From Mytilus galloprovincialis (taxonomy: Eukaryota > Mollusca > Bivalvia > Mytilida > Mytilidae): a stretch of DNA of 64,000 nt. The stretch spans positions 93,901,795 through 93,965,794 of the forward strand of contig NC_134843.1 in NCBI RefSeq assembly GCF_965363235.1. Reading direction: 5' to 3'. This document shows, in pieces, positions 27,383 to 40,720 of the stretch; position 1 is the stretch's first letter; each line of letters opens with the position of its first letter. The notes beneath the pieces were generated by a model that was not told the origin of the DNA, searched no databases, and saw only the letters and a program-made list of their open reading frames with translations. The translations under genes and the position numbers were made by a program.

Positions 27383-28301
27383 ATGATACACAATTAAATA
27401 AAGAAAAGTCGACCAAACCAACTGCTTTGAAACATATGACAAAATGCTAAAGTAGTATTCAAGTAATTTTCTTTTACTAGATAAATCTATGATCAGATGA
27501 CACAATTTGGCGAAACACAAATTCGCAGGATCTCATTCTTTTAGGTTCAATGAGGTGCATTGAAGTACTCAACATTTTCTAGGTTGATCTATATCATCTA
27601 CATCCTCCTGACCAGTGAGTGTTGTGACTGAACATGTGAAAATGACAAACACGGTTTTGATGCATCAAATCATTATAATACAAACGATTTCATCATTTTC
27701 ATCATTTTCCTCATCTGTTTTGAAGAATGAATGCCACTTTTGGTGGTTTTGATAGATTGTAATTGACTAGGAGCATTACATCTAGGAAAATATCCGAACT
27801 TAACAGCCCCTCCCCCTTTTTAAAACAATGAATCATTAAAATCAAAATATGAATAGTTTTTTTTATATATTGCTTCAGTGCAGATTTTATCGACAAATGT
27901 ACAAATTGTCGTAAACTATCGCTAAAAGATCTTAAAATTCACGTATTTCCGTCTTCTTATCCTGATATGCATGTAATATTCACCACTGGACGTTAAACAC
28001 CAATCCGTCCATCCACCTGAGAGATCGTATATATGCGTATACCCTACGTAGTTTACTGAGAGATTATCTCCCCATTAATATAGCCACTATGCAAACTTGT
28101 GTTTTCTCAACTATAACAGCCGTTTGTCATTTCAGTGAACATCAAAAAGGATGAACCTCTTTCAAATGTAAATTAATGCCAAGTACAAAAGGTAGAACAA
28201 TGTCAGCTACCCAAAATTTTGCACGGAATAAAATTACTAGAATACCTTTGATAAAGTAAATGTAGTTTAAAACAAACAGTGTACACTGTACGTTATTCAT
28301 T

Positions 28302-28442
28302 AGCTTTGCGCAGTGGCGGTACCATAGCCGATGAGGTTTATCCGAGGCGTGGTTATTGCTAGTTGAAAACTATACCCAATACCCCGCGCTGATGCCTGAA
28401 ATACGGCAGCAGTCGCAATTTCTGAACGCCTCTACGGAGGCA
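28302..28442 (+). ncRNA. U4 snRNA, copy 26
   Basis: Majority RNA and majority spacer. Confidence 0.96.
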
Positions 28443-29362
28443 ATGATACACAATTAAATAAAGAAAAGTCGACCAAACCAACTGCTTTGAAACATATGAC
28501 AAAATGCTAAAGTAGTATTCAAGTAATTTTCTTTTACTAGATAAATCTAATGATCAGATGACACAATTTGGCGAAACACAAATTCGCATGATCTCATTCT
28601 TTTAGGTTCAATGAGGTGCATTGAAGTACTCAACATTTTCTAGGTTGATCTATATCATCTACATCCTCCTGACCAGTGAGTGTTGTGACTGAACATGTGA
28701 AAATGACAAACACGGTTTTGATGCATCAAATCATTATAATACAAACGATTTCATCATTTTCATCATTTTCCTCATCTGTTTTGAAGAATGAATGCCACTT
28801 TTGGTGGTTTTGATAGATTGTAATTGACTAGGAGCATTACATCTAGGAAAATATCCGAACTTAACAGCCCCTCCCCCTTTTTAAAACAATGAATCATTAA
28901 AATCAAAATATGAATAGTTTTTTTTATATATTGCTTCAGTGCAGATTTTATCGACAAATGTACAAATTGTCGTAAACTATCGCTAAAAGATCTTAAAATT
29001 CACGTATTTCCGTCTTCTTATCCTGATATGCATGTAATATTCACCACTGGACGTTAAACACCAATCCGTCCATCCACCTGAGAGATCGTATATATGCGTA
29101 TACCCTACGTAGTTTACTGAGAGATTATCTCCCCATTAATATAGCCACTATGCAAACTTGTGTTTTCTCAACTATAACAGCCGTTTGTCATTTCAGTGAA
29201 CATCAAAAAGGATGAACCTCTTTCAAATGTAAATTAATGCCAAGTACAAAAGGTAGAACAATGTCAGCTACCCAAAATTTTGCACGGAATAAAATTACTA
29301 GAATACCTTTGATAAAGTAAATGTAGTTTAAAACAAACAGTGTACACTGTACGTTAATCATT

Positions 29363-29503
29363 AGCTTTGCGCAGTGGCGGTACCATAGCCGATGAGGTTT
29401 ATCCGAGGCGTGGTTATTGCTAGTTGAAAACTATACCCAATACCCCGCGCTGATGCCTGAAATACGGCAGCAGTCGCAATTTCTGAACGCCTCTACGGAG
29501 GCA
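29363..29503 (+). ncRNA. U4 snRNA, copy 27
   Basis: Majority RNA. The upstream GTTAATCATT and the downstream AATCTATGATC deletion match copy 25, but without its Sm-site insertion. Confidence 0.96.
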
Positions 29504-30422
29504 ATGATACACAATTAAATAAAGAAAAGTCGACCAAACCAACTGCTTTGAAACATATGACAAAATGCTAAAGTAGTATTCAAGTAATTTTCTTTTACTA
29601 GATAAATCTATGATCAGATGACACAATTTGGCGAAACACAAATTCGCAGGATCTCATTCTTTTAGGTTCAATGAGGTGCATTGAAGTACTCAACATTTTC
29701 TAGGTTGATCTATATCATCTACATCCTCCTGACCAGTGAGTGTTGTGACTGAACATGTGAAAATGACAAACACGGTTTTGATGCATCAAATCATTATAAT
29801 ACAAACGATTTCATCATTTTCATCATTTTCCTCATCTGTTTTGAAGAATGAATGCCACTTTTGGTGGTTTTGATAGATTGTAATTGACTAGGAGCATTAC
29901 ATCTAGGAAAATATCCGAACTTAACAGCCCCTCCCCCTTTTTAAAACAATGAATCATTAAAATCAAAATATGAATAGTTTTTTTTATATATTGCTTCAGT
30001 GCAGATTTTATCGACAAATGTACAAATTGTCGTAAACTATCGCTAAAAGATCTTAAAATTCACGTATTTCCGTCTTCTTATCCTGATATGCATGTAATAT
30101 TCACCACTGGACGTTAAACACCAATCCGTCCATCCACCTGAGAGATCGTATATATGCGTATACCCTACGTAGTTTACTGAGAGATTATCTCCCCATTAAT
30201 ATAGCCACTATGCAAACTTGTGTTTTCTCAACTATAACAGCCGTTTGTCATTTCAGTGAACATCAAAAAGGATGAACCTCTTTCAAATGTAAATTAATGC
30301 CAAGTACAAAAGGTAGAACAATGTCAGCTACCCAAAATTTTGCACGGAATAAAATTACTAGAATACCTTTGATAAAGTAAATGTAGTTTAAAACAAACAG
30401 TGTACACTGTACGTTATTCATT

Positions 30423-30563
30423 AGCTTTGCGCAGTGGCGGTACCATAGCCGATGAGGTTTATCCGAGGCGTGGTTATTGCTAGTTGAAAACTATACCCAA
30501 TACCCCGCGCTGATGCCTGAAATACGGCAGCAGTCGCAATTTCTGAACGCCTCTACGGAGGCA
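30423..30563 (+). ncRNA. U4 snRNA, copy 28
   Basis: Majority RNA and majority spacer. Confidence 0.96.
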
Positions 30564-31483
30564 ATGATACACAATTAAATAAAGAAAAGTCGACCAAACC
30601 AACTGCTTTGAAACATATGACAAAATGCTAAAGTAGTATTCAAGTAATTTTCTTTTACTAGATAAATCTAATGATCAGATGACACAATTTGGCGAAACAC
30701 AAATTCGCATGATCTCATTCTTTTAGGTTCAATGAGGTGCATTGAAGTACTCAACATTTTCTAGGTTGATCTATATCATCTACATCCTCCTGACCAGTGA
30801 GTGTTGTGACTGAACATGTGAAAATGACAAACACGGTTTTGATGCATCAAATCATTATAATACAAACGATTTCATCATTTTCATCATTTTCCTCATCTGT
30901 TTTGAAGAATGAATGCCACTTTTGGTGGTTTTGATAGATTGTAATTGACTAGGAGCATTACATCTAGGAAAATATCCGAACTTAACAGCCCCTCCCCCTT
31001 TTTAAAACAATGAATCATTAAAATCAAAATATGAATAGTTTTTTTTATATATTGCTTCAGTGCAGATTTTATCGACAAATGTACAAATTGTCGTAAACTA
31101 TCGCTAAAAGATCTTAAAATTCACGTATTTCCGTCTTCTTATCCTGATATGCATGTAATATTCACCACTGGACGTTAAACACCAATCCGTCCATCCACCT
31201 GAGAGATCGTATATATGCGTATACCCTACGTAGTTTACTGAGAGATTATCTCCCCATTAATATAGCCACTATGCAAACTTGTGTTTTCTCAACTATAACA
31301 GCCGTTTGTCATTTCAGTGAACATCAAAAAGGATGAACCTCTTTCAAATGTAAATTAATGCCAAGTACAAAAGGTAGAACAATGTCAGCTACCCAAAATT
31401 TTGCACGGAATAAAATTACTAGAATACCTTTGGTAAAGTAAATGTAGTTTAAAACAAACAGTGTACACTGTACGTTATTCATT

Positions 31484-31624
31484 AGCTTTGCGCAGTGGCG
31501 GTACCATAGCCGATGAGGTTTATCCGAGGCGTGGTTATTGCTAGTTGAAAACTATACCCAATACCCCGCGCTGATGCCTGAAATACGGCAGCAGTCGCAA
31601 TTTCTGAACGCCTCTACGGAGGCA
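31484..31624 (+). ncRNA. U4 snRNA, copy 29
   Basis: Majority RNA. Its promoter has A to G in the PSE-position motif (CTTTGGTAAAG, near 31432). The spacer has CGCAGGATC and a T-run one base shorter. Confidence 0.96.
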
Positions 31625-32543
31625 ATGATACACAATTAAATAAAGAAAAGTCGACCAAACCAACTGCTTTGAAACATATGACAAAATGCTAAAGTAGTAT
31701 TCAAGTAATTTTCTTTTACTAGATAAATCTAATGATCAGATGACACAATTTGGCGAAACACAAATTCGCAGGATCTCATTCTTTTAGGTTCAATGAGGTG
31801 CATTGAAGTACTCAACATTTTCTAGGTTGATCTATATCATCTACATCCTCCTGACCAGTGAGTGTTGTGACTGAACATGTGAAAATGACAAACACGGTTT
31901 TGATGCATCAAATCATTATAATACAAACGATTTCATCATTTTCATCATTTTCCTCATCTGTTTTGAAGAATGAATGCCACTTTTGGTGGTTTTGATAGAT
32001 TGTAATTGACTAGGAGCATTACATCTAGGAAAATATCCGAACTTAACAGCCCCTCCCCCTTTTTAAAACAATGAATCATTAAAATCAAAATATGAATAGT
32101 TTTTTTATATATTGCTTCAGTGCAGATTTTATCGACAAATGTACAAATTGTCGTAAACTATCGCTAAAAGATCTTAAAATTCACGTATTTCCGTCTTCTT
32201 ATCCTGATATGCATGTAATATTCACCACTGGACGTTAAACACCAATCCGTCCATCCACCTGAGAGATCGTATATATGCGTATACCCTACGTAGTTTACTG
32301 AGAGATTATCTCCCCATTAATATAGCCACTATGCAAACTTGTGTTTTCTCAACTATAACAGCCGTTTGTCATTTCAGTGAACATCAAAAAGGATGAACCT
32401 CTTTCAAATGTAAATTAATGCCAAGTACAAAAGGTAGAACAATGTCAGCTACCCAAAATTTTGCACGGAATAAAATTACTAGAATACCTTTGATAAAGTA
32501 AATGTAGTTTAAAACAAACAGTGTACACTGTACGTTATTCATT

Positions 32544-32684
32544 AGCTTTGCGCAGTGGCGGTACCATAGCCGATGAGGTTTATCCGAGGCGTGGTTATTG
32601 CTAGTTGAAAACTATACCCAATACCCCGCGCTGATGCCTGAAATACGGCAGCAGTCGCAATTTCTGAACGCCTCTACGGAGGCA
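32544..32684 (+). ncRNA. U4 snRNA, copy 30
   Basis: Majority RNA. The spacer has CGCAGGATC, shared by copies 29-34. Confidence 0.96.
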
Positions 32685-33604
32685 ATGATACACAATTAAA
32701 TAAAGAAAAGTCGACCAAACCAACTGCTTTGAAACATATGACAAAATGCTAAAGTAGTATTCAAGTAATTTTCTTTTACTAGATAAATCTAATGATCAGA
32801 TGACACAATTTGGCGAAACACAAATTCGCAGGATCTCATTCTTTTAGGTTCAATGAGGTGCATTGAAGTACTCAACATTTTCTAGGTTGATCTATATCAT
32901 CTACATCCTCCTGACCAGTGAGTGTTGTGACTGAACATGTGAAAATGACAAACACGGTTTTGATGCATCAAATCATTATAATACAAACGATTTCATCATT
33001 TTCATCATTTTCCTCATCTGTTTTGAAGAATGAATGCCACTTTTGGTGGTTTTGATAGATTGTAATTGACTAGGAGCATTACATCTAGGAAAATATCCGA
33101 ACTTAACAGCCCCTCCCCCTTTTTAAAACAATGAATCATTAAAATCAAAATATGAATAGTTTTTTTTATATATTGCTTCAGTGCAGATTTTATCGACAAA
33201 TGTACAAATTGTCGTAAACTATCGCTAAAAGATCTTAAAATTCACGTATTTCCGTCTTCTTATCCTGATATGCATGTAATATTCACCACTGGACGTTAAA
33301 CACCAATCCGTCCATCCACCTGAGAGATCGTATATATGCGTATACCCTACGTAGTTTACTGAGAGATTATCTCCCCATTAATATAGCCACTATGCAAACT
33401 TGTGTTTTCTCAACTATAACAGCCGTTTGTCATTTCAGTGAACATCAAAAAGGATGAACCTCTTTCAAATGTAAATTAATGCCAAGTACAAAAGGTAGAA
33501 CAATGTCAGCTACCCAAAATTTTGCACGGAATAAAATTACTAGAATACCTTTGATAAAGTAAATGTAGTTTAAAACAAACAGTGTACACTGTACGTTATT
33601 CATT

Positions 33605-33745
33605 AGCTTTGCGCAGTGGCGGTACCATAGCCGATGAGGTTTATCCGAGGCGTGGTTATTGCTAGTTGAAAACTATACCCAATACCCCGCGCTGATGCCT
33701 GAAATACGGCAGCAGTCGCAATTTCTGAACGCCTCTACGGAGGCA
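33605..33745 (+). ncRNA. U4 snRNA, copy 31
   Basis: Majority RNA. The spacer has CGCAGGATC. Confidence 0.96.
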
Positions 33746-34665
33746 ATGATACACAATTAAATAAAGAAAAGTCGACCAAACCAACTGCTTTGAAACATAT
33801 GACAAAATGCTAAAGTAGTATTCAAGTAATTTTCTTTTACTAGATAAATCTAATGATCAGATGACACAATTTGGCGAAACACAAATTCGCAGGATCTCAT
33901 TCTTTTAGGTTCAATGAGGTGCATTGAAGTACTCAACATTTTCTAGGTTGATCTATATCATCTACATCCTCCTGACCAGTGAGTGTTGTGACTGAACATG
34001 TGAAAATGACAAACACGGTTTTGATGCATCAAATCATTATAATACAAACGATTTCATCATTTTCATCATTTTCCTCATCTGTTTTGAAGAATGAATGCCA
34101 CTTTTGGTGGTTTTGATAGATTGTAATTGACTAGGAGCATTACATCTAGGAAAATATCCGAACTTAACAGCCCCTCCCCCTTTTTAAAACAATGAATCAT
34201 TAAAATCAAAATATGAATAGTTTTTTTTATATATTGCTTCAGTGCAGATTTTATCGACAAATGTACAAATTGTCGTAAACTATCGCTAAAAGATCTTAAA
34301 ATTCACGTATTTCCGTCTTCTTATCCTGATATGCATGTAATATTCACCACTGGACGTTAAACACCAATCCGTCCATCCACCTGAGAGATCGTATATATGC
34401 GTATACCCTACGTAGTTTACTGAGAGATTATCTCCCCATTAATATAGCCACTATGCAAACTTGTGTTTTCTCAACTATAACAGCCGTTTGTCATTTCAGT
34501 GAACATCAAAAAGGATGAACCTCTTTCAAATGTAAATTAATGCCAAGTACAAAAGGTAGAACAATGTCAGCTACCCAAAATTTTGCACGGAATAAAATTA
34601 CTAGAATACCTTTGATAAAGTAAATGTAGTTTAAAACAAACAGTGTACACTGTACGTTATTCATT

Positions 34666-34806
34666 AGCTTTACGCAGTGGCGGTACCATAGCCGATGAGG
34701 TTTATCCGAGGCGTGGTTATTGCTAGTTGAAAACTATACCCAATACCCCGCGCTGATGCCTGAAATACGGCAGCAGTCGCAATTTCTGAACGCCTCTACG
34801 GAGGCA
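34666..34806 (+). ncRNA. U4 snRNA, copy 32, stem II variant
   Basis: G7 is changed to A (AGCTTTACGCAG, position 34672). This base lies in the strand that pairs with U6 to form stem II, so the copy could be weakened. Confidence 0.95.
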
Positions 34807-35726
34807 ATGATACACAATTAAATAAAGAAAAGTCGACCAAACCAACTGCTTTGAAACATATGACAAAATGCTAAAGTAGTATTCAAGTAATTTTCTTTTA
34901 CTAGATAAATCTAATGATCAGATGACACAATTTGGCGAAACACAAATTCGCAGGATCTCATTCTTTTAGGTTCAATGAGGTGCATTGAAGTACTCAACAT
35001 TTTCTAGGTTGATCTATATCATCTACATCCTCCTGACCAGTGAGTGTTGTGACTGAACATGTGAAAATGACAAACACGGTTTTGATGCATCAAATCATTA
35101 TAATACAAACGATTTCATCATTTTCATCATTTTCCTCATCTGTTTTGAAGAATGAATGCCACTTTTGGTGGTTTTGATAGATTGTAATTGACTAGGAGCA
35201 TTACATCTAGGAAAATATCCGAACTTAACAGCCCCTCCCCCTTTTTAAAACAATGAATCATTAAAATCAAAATATGAATAGTTTTTTTTATATATTGCTT
35301 CAGTGCAGATTTTATCGACAAATGTACAAATTGTCGTAAACTATCGCTAAAAGATCTTAAAATTCACGTATTTCCGTCTTCTTATCCTGATATGCATGTA
35401 ATATTCACCACTGGACGTTAAACACCAATCCGTCCATCCACCTGAGAGATCGTATATATGCGTATACCCTACGTAGTTTACTGAGAGATTATCTCCCCAT
35501 TAATATAGCCACTATGCAAACTTGTGTTTTCTCAACTATAACAGCCGTTTGTCATTTCAGTGAACATCAAAAAGGATGAACCTCTTTCAAATGTAAATTA
35601 ATGCCAAGTACAAAAGGTAGAACAATGTCAGCTACCCAAAATTTTGCACGGAATAAAATTACTAGAATACCTTTGATAAAGTAAATGTAGTTTAAAACAA
35701 ACAGTGTACACTGTACGTTATTCATT

Positions 35727-35867
35727 AGCTTTGCGCAGTGGCGGTACCATAGCCGATGAGGTTTATCCGAGGCGTGGTTATTGCTAGTTGAAAACTATAC
35801 CCAATACCCCGCGCTGATGCCTGAAATACGGCAGCAGTCGCAATTTCTGAACGCCTCTACGGAGGCA
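35727..35867 (+). ncRNA. U4 snRNA, copy 33
   Basis: Majority RNA. The spacer has CGCAGGATC. Confidence 0.96.
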
Positions 35868-36787
35868 ATGATACACAATTAAATAAAGAAAAGTCGACCA
35901 AACCAACTGCTTTGAAACATATGACAAAATGCTAAAGTAGTATTCAAGTAATTTTCTTTTACTAGATAAATCTAATGATCAGATGACACAATTTGGCGAA
36001 ACACAAATTCGCAGGATCTCATTCTTTTAGGTTCAATGAGGTGCATTGAAGTACTCAACATTTTCTAGGTTGATCTATATCATCTACATCCTCCTGACCA
36101 GTGAGTGTTGTGACTGAACATGTGAAAATGACAAACACGGTTTTGATGCATCAAATCATTATAATACAAACGATTTCATCATTTTCATCATTTTCCTCAT
36201 CTGTTTTGAAGAATGAATGCCACTTTTGGTGGTTTTGATAGATTGTAATTGACTAGGAGCATTACATCTAGGAAAATATCCGAACTTAACAGCCCCTCCC
36301 CCTTTTTAAAACAATGAATCATTAAAATCAAAATATGAATAGTTTTTTTTATATATTGCTTCAGTGCAGATTTTATCGACAAATGTACAAATTGTCGTAA
36401 ACTATCGCTAAAAGATCTTAAAATTCACGTATTTCCGTCTTCTTATCCTGATATGCATGTAATATTCACCACTGGACGTTAAACACCAATCCGTCCATCC
36501 ACCTGAGAGATCGTATATATGCGTATACCCTACGTAGTTTACTGAGAGATTATCTCCCCATTAATATAGCCACTATGCAAACTTGTGTTTTCTCAACTAT
36601 AACAGCCGTTTGTCATTTCAGTGAACATCAAAAAGGATGAACCTCTTTCAAATGTAAATTAATGCCAAGTACAAAAGGTAGAACAATGTCAGCTACCCAA
36701 AATTTTGCACGGAATAAAATTACTAGAATACCTTTGATAAAGTAAATGTAGTTTAAAACAAACAGTGTACACTGTACGTTATTCATT

Positions 36788-36928
36788 AGCTTTGCGCAGT
36801 GGCGGTACCATAGCCGATGAGGTTTATCCGAGGCGTGGTTATTGCTAGTTGAAAACTATACCCAATACCCCGCGCTGATGCCTGAAATACGGCAGCAGTC
36901 GCAATTTCTGAACGCCTCTACGGAGGCA
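36788..36928 (+). ncRNA. U4 snRNA, copy 34
   Basis: Majority RNA. The spacer begins to diverge (CAACGTTTTCTAGG, ATTCATG, CACTAGACG). Confidence 0.96.
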
Positions 36929-37848
36929 ATGATACACAATTAAATAAAGAAAAGTCGACCAAACCAACTGCTTTGAAACATATGACAAAATGCTAAAGTA
37001 GTATTCAAGTAATTTTCTTTTACTAGATAAATCTAATGATCAGATGACACAATTTGGCGAAACACAAATTCGCAGGATCTCATTCTTTTAGGTTCAATGA
37101 GGTGCATTGAAGTACTCAACGTTTTCTAGGTTGATCTATATCATCTACATCCTCCTGACCAGTGAGTGTTGTGACTGAACATGTGAAAATGACAAACACG
37201 GTTTTGATGCATCAAATCATTATAATACAAACGATTTCATCATTTTCATCATTTTCCTCATCTGTTTTGAAGAATGAATGCCACTTTTGGTGGTTTTGAT
37301 AGATTGTAATTGACTAGGAGCATTACATCTAGGAAAATATCCGAACTTAACAGCCCCTCCCCCTTTTTAAAACAATGAATCATTAAAATCAAAATATGAA
37401 TAGTTTTTTTTATATATTGCTTCAGTGCAGATTTTATCGACAAATGTACAAATTGTCGTAAACTATCGCTAAAAGATCTTAAAATTCATGTATTTCCGTC
37501 TTCTTATCCTGATATGCATGTAATATTCACCACTAGACGTTAAACACCAATCCGTCCATCCACCTGAGAGATCGTATATATGCGTATACCCTACGTAGTT
37601 TACTGAGAGATTATCTCCCCATTAATATAGCCACTATGCAAACTTGTGTTTTCTCAACTATAACAGCCGTTTGTCATTTCAGTGAACATCAAAAAGGATG
37701 AACCTCTTTCAAATGTAAATTAATGCCAAGTACAAAAGGTAGAACAATGTCAGCTACCCAAAATTTTGCACGGAATAAAATTACTAGAATACCTTTGATA
37801 AAGTAAATGTAGTTTAAAACAAACAGTGTACACTGTACGTTATTCATT

Positions 37849-37989
37849 AGCTTTGCGCAGTGGCGGTACCATAGCCGATGAGGTTTATCCGAGGCGTGGT
37901 TATTGCTAGTTGAAAACTATACCCAATACCCCGCGCTGAAGCCTGAAATACGGCAGCAGTCGCAATTTCTGAACGCCTCTACGGAGGCA
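37849..37989 (+). ncRNA. U4 snRNA, copy 35 (right edge)
   Basis: One base differs in the central hairpin (GCTGAAGCC). Its spacer is the most diverged in the array, with many substitutions and a short insertion near 38630. This is typical of an edge unit that escapes homogenisation. Confidence 0.95.
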
Positions 37990-38870
37990 ATGATACACAA
38001 TTAAATAAAGAAAAGTCGACCAAACCAACTGCTTTGAAACATATGACAAAATGCTAAAGTAGTACTCAAGTAATTTTCTTTTACTGGATAAATCTAATGA
38101 TCAGATGACACAATTTGGCGAAACACAAATTCGCATGATCTCATTCTTTTAGGTTCAATGAGGTGCATTGAAGTACTCAACATTTTCTAGGTTGATCTAT
38201 ATCATCTACATCCTCCTGACCAGTGAGTGTTGTGACTGAACATGTGAAAATGACAAACACGGTTTTGATGCATCAAATCATTATAATACAAACGATTTCA
38301 TCATTTTCATCATTTTCCTCATCTGTTTTGAAGAATGAATGCCACTGTTGGTGGTTTTGATAGATTGTAATTGACTAGGAGCATTACATCTAGGAAAATA
38401 TCCGAACTTAACAGCCCCTCCCCCTTTTTAAAACAATGAATCATTAAAATCAAAATATGAATAGTTTTTTTTATATATTGCTTCAGTGCAGATTTTATCG
38501 ACAAATGTACAAATTGTCGTAAACTATCTCTAAAAGATCTTAAAATTCATGTATTTCTGTCTTCTTATCCTGATATGCATGTAATATTCACCACTGGACG
38601 TTAAACACCAATCCGTCCGTCCACCTGAGTCTCAGAGATCGTATATATGCGTATACCCTACGTAGTTTACTGAGAGATTATCTCCCCATTAATATAGCCA
38701 CTGCACAAACTTGTGTTTTCTCAACTATAACAGCCGTTTGTCATTTCAGTGAACATCAAACAGGATGAAACGCTTTCAAAAGTAAATTGATGCGAAGTAC
38801 AAAAGGTAGTATAAAGTTAGCTACCTAAAATTTTACACGGAGTAAAATTACTAGAATGCCTTTGATAAAG

Positions 38871-38930
38871 CAGAGACATATTGTATTATATGGCTCTGGA
38901 TGAAGTAAATGAAGCTTAAAACAAACATTA
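38871..38930 (+). pseudogene. U4 promoter remnant without a U4 gene
   Basis: After the last unit's CTTTGATAAAG, about 28 bp of unrelated sequence intervenes. Then GATGAAGTAAATGAAGCTTA and AAACAAACA resume the U4 promoter at reduced identity. The palindrome and the U4 RNA do not follow. This is the eroded right end of the array. Confidence 0.7.
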
Positions 38931-40615
38931 TTTATACGGCCTTGTCATGATTTCGTCTTTTGTGTAACAGAAGAAATGCACTGTCTATGCGTTTAAGTAT
39001 AGTAATTTTGAAGGAAGTTAATGTTATTATGTCGGACGAGATTTGTGCAATTCAACATAATAAACAATGATTTAGGTGAACTCGATTGAAGGTCATTGAA
39101 TGTTGTTGATTTTTCACCGTAAAATCTACACTTCACCAAAAATTAATTAGAGTTATTTCCCCTAGATTTTTATTCCTCTTGTCACTTGTGACTTTTTCTG
39201 TTTACTTGAATGTTTAATCTATTTAAAACTGCTAATTAGAGGAGTTAATACATATGTGAAATACAACGATTACAGTTTAGAATATTTACTGCACGGGTTA
39301 ACTAAGAACCTCAGTTTGAACAGATGACGGTAGATGGTCATACGATATCAGCTGAGCCTTGATAAGGTATTCTACTTCTACTTCTACCGGATAATGGCCA
39401 CAATCAATAAACTGAATATTTTGCCATGACTTCGGTGCGCATACGGACCCTTTCTGTTGCAATTCGTAAACTAAAAATAAAGACTAACTTAATATAAAAA
39501 AAGAAAGTGTACATGGTATGATTGCCAATGAGACATTTCTTCACAAAGAGACAAATGACACATCAATAAACAACTATAGTATAGCACGGGTTACATACAG
39601 CTTCAACAATGAGCAAATCCATTAACGCATATTCAGCAACAAAAGACCTCAAATTGACAATTCAAGTACTGTATTGTTAGGTCATGGGACGAAATTTTGC
39701 ATTTGAATTTCGAGGTATAGAAGAATTGCTGGACCCTCATGTTTTCTTCTTTTTCCACACACGCATAACTCCTCTCTAGCATACATGTAATCACCACAAT
39801 CAATGAACAGTCTCACTTATTAGACATGAGAAACACGAAGAAGAGACAAGAACTTGAAAGTTTAATCTTAAGATAGACTATCATAGTTTATATCCAATAA
39901 TTACATTAGACATGTTAGATGTATGTTTCATTATAATACGTTATTCTGATTGGCTACACTGGAATCTCGCGTTATTCCTTAATCAACTTCATTACAAAAT
40001 AAAATTTATCACTCATGATGACACAAGGTCCCACAATAAAGTGCACAGCTCAATTTAATAAAAACTTGATAAAAGTCGTGTTTTCATGACTCAGTGTTCT
40101 CTCCAGGATTTTTTGATAGTGCTGTGGTAAGCGCACGATTTTGGATTCTAGCTAAAAAATGTAATTATAAGTATTGAATGCTTCTTTTTGTAACTTCATA
40201 GGGTTGTACAAGTGTTGACCGTGCACACAGTTTTAGAATGAAAATGTACATAGGTCAACGCTTTTACACCCCAATGAAGTTACAAAAAGAAGCATTCAAT
40301 TCTTAATTAAAAAAATGAATTTAAACTATAAGTACATATATGCACCGATACTGCAATACTCCTGTCCAATAGAAATAATACAGATAAAAGTGTCGTACTA
40401 AAGGATCACTCATTCTGTAAGACCAGTCTTACCTATATTTATAACATATATCTTACAGCAAATAAAAAATCAAGGGTTAAACATGAAATGTAGCTTCAAG
40501 AATCTCAATCGGTTTTGAAATCAATTTTAAATATATGATTTTTTTTTTTACATAGTTAGGTTCCAGTGTGACAGACAGGAAAAAAATGGTATACATGGTA
40601 TAAAAGATATCTACC
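38931..40615. other. Interval between U4 array and ANKRD27
   Basis: No coding exon recognised. The stretch near 39500-39660 (GATTGCCAATGAGACA, then GACAAATGACACATCAATAA) looks like a dispersed mussel repeat. A foldback element lies at 40162-40312. The ANKRD27 promoter and 5' UTR presumably lie here, but no TATA box or initiator could be assigned. Confidence 0.5.
40162..40312. repeat. Foldback / MITE-like inverted repeat
   Basis: The arms share ATTGAATGCTTCTTTTTGTA and TAACTTCAT at one end and their reverse complement at the other. They continue imperfectly (about GTTGTACAAGTGTTGACC) for roughly 60 bp per arm around a loop of about 25-30 nt. A small non-autonomous DNA element is likelier than a miRNA precursor because the arms are long and near-perfect. 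Confidence 0.65.
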
Positions 40616-40720
40616 ATGGTAGATAAGTATGATGAAGATTTGTATGAAAACCCGTTCTTCATAGCTTTACAGACTAACTTTCCTCAATTAAATGAAGAGG
40701 CAACATCCAGTTGTTGGACA
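40616..40720 (+). CDS. ANKRD27: ANKRD27 coding exon 1 (residues 1-35)
   Basis: Starts at the ATG in ACCATGG and ends ...SCWT before GTAAGT, phase 0. The YDEDL-NPF motif is shared with the vertebrate N terminus. Confidence 0.92.

Larger units (their letters stand above)
1724..38870 (+). repeat. Tandem array of 35 U4 snRNA gene units (1061-bp period)
   Basis: The same unit recurs 35 times head to tail, each with one U4 gene about 56 bp from its start. Spacing is 1061 bp for most units and 1060 bp where single-base deletions occur. The array begins and ends with the motif CTTTGATAAAG, giving a near-integer number of units. The spacer holds no other recognisable snRNA, 5S or tRNA gene. It includes a segment (for example 2521-2560) like the CACTGGACGTTAA motif that I recall as dispersed in bivalve genomes. 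Unit-to-unit differences are a few bases per kilobase and are shared in blocks, as expected for unequal exchange and gene conversion. The last unit is clearly more diverged. True copy number may differ if the assembly collapsed or expanded units. Confidence 0.97.

Noticed and set aside
1724-38870. Regular repeats as a CRISPR-like array
   Set aside because: The period is 1061 bp with identical spacers and a eukaryotic RNA gene in each unit.
40599-40606. TATAAAAG just before the ANKRD27 start codon
   Set aside because: It is only about 10 bp from the ATG, too close to act as the TATA box for this start.
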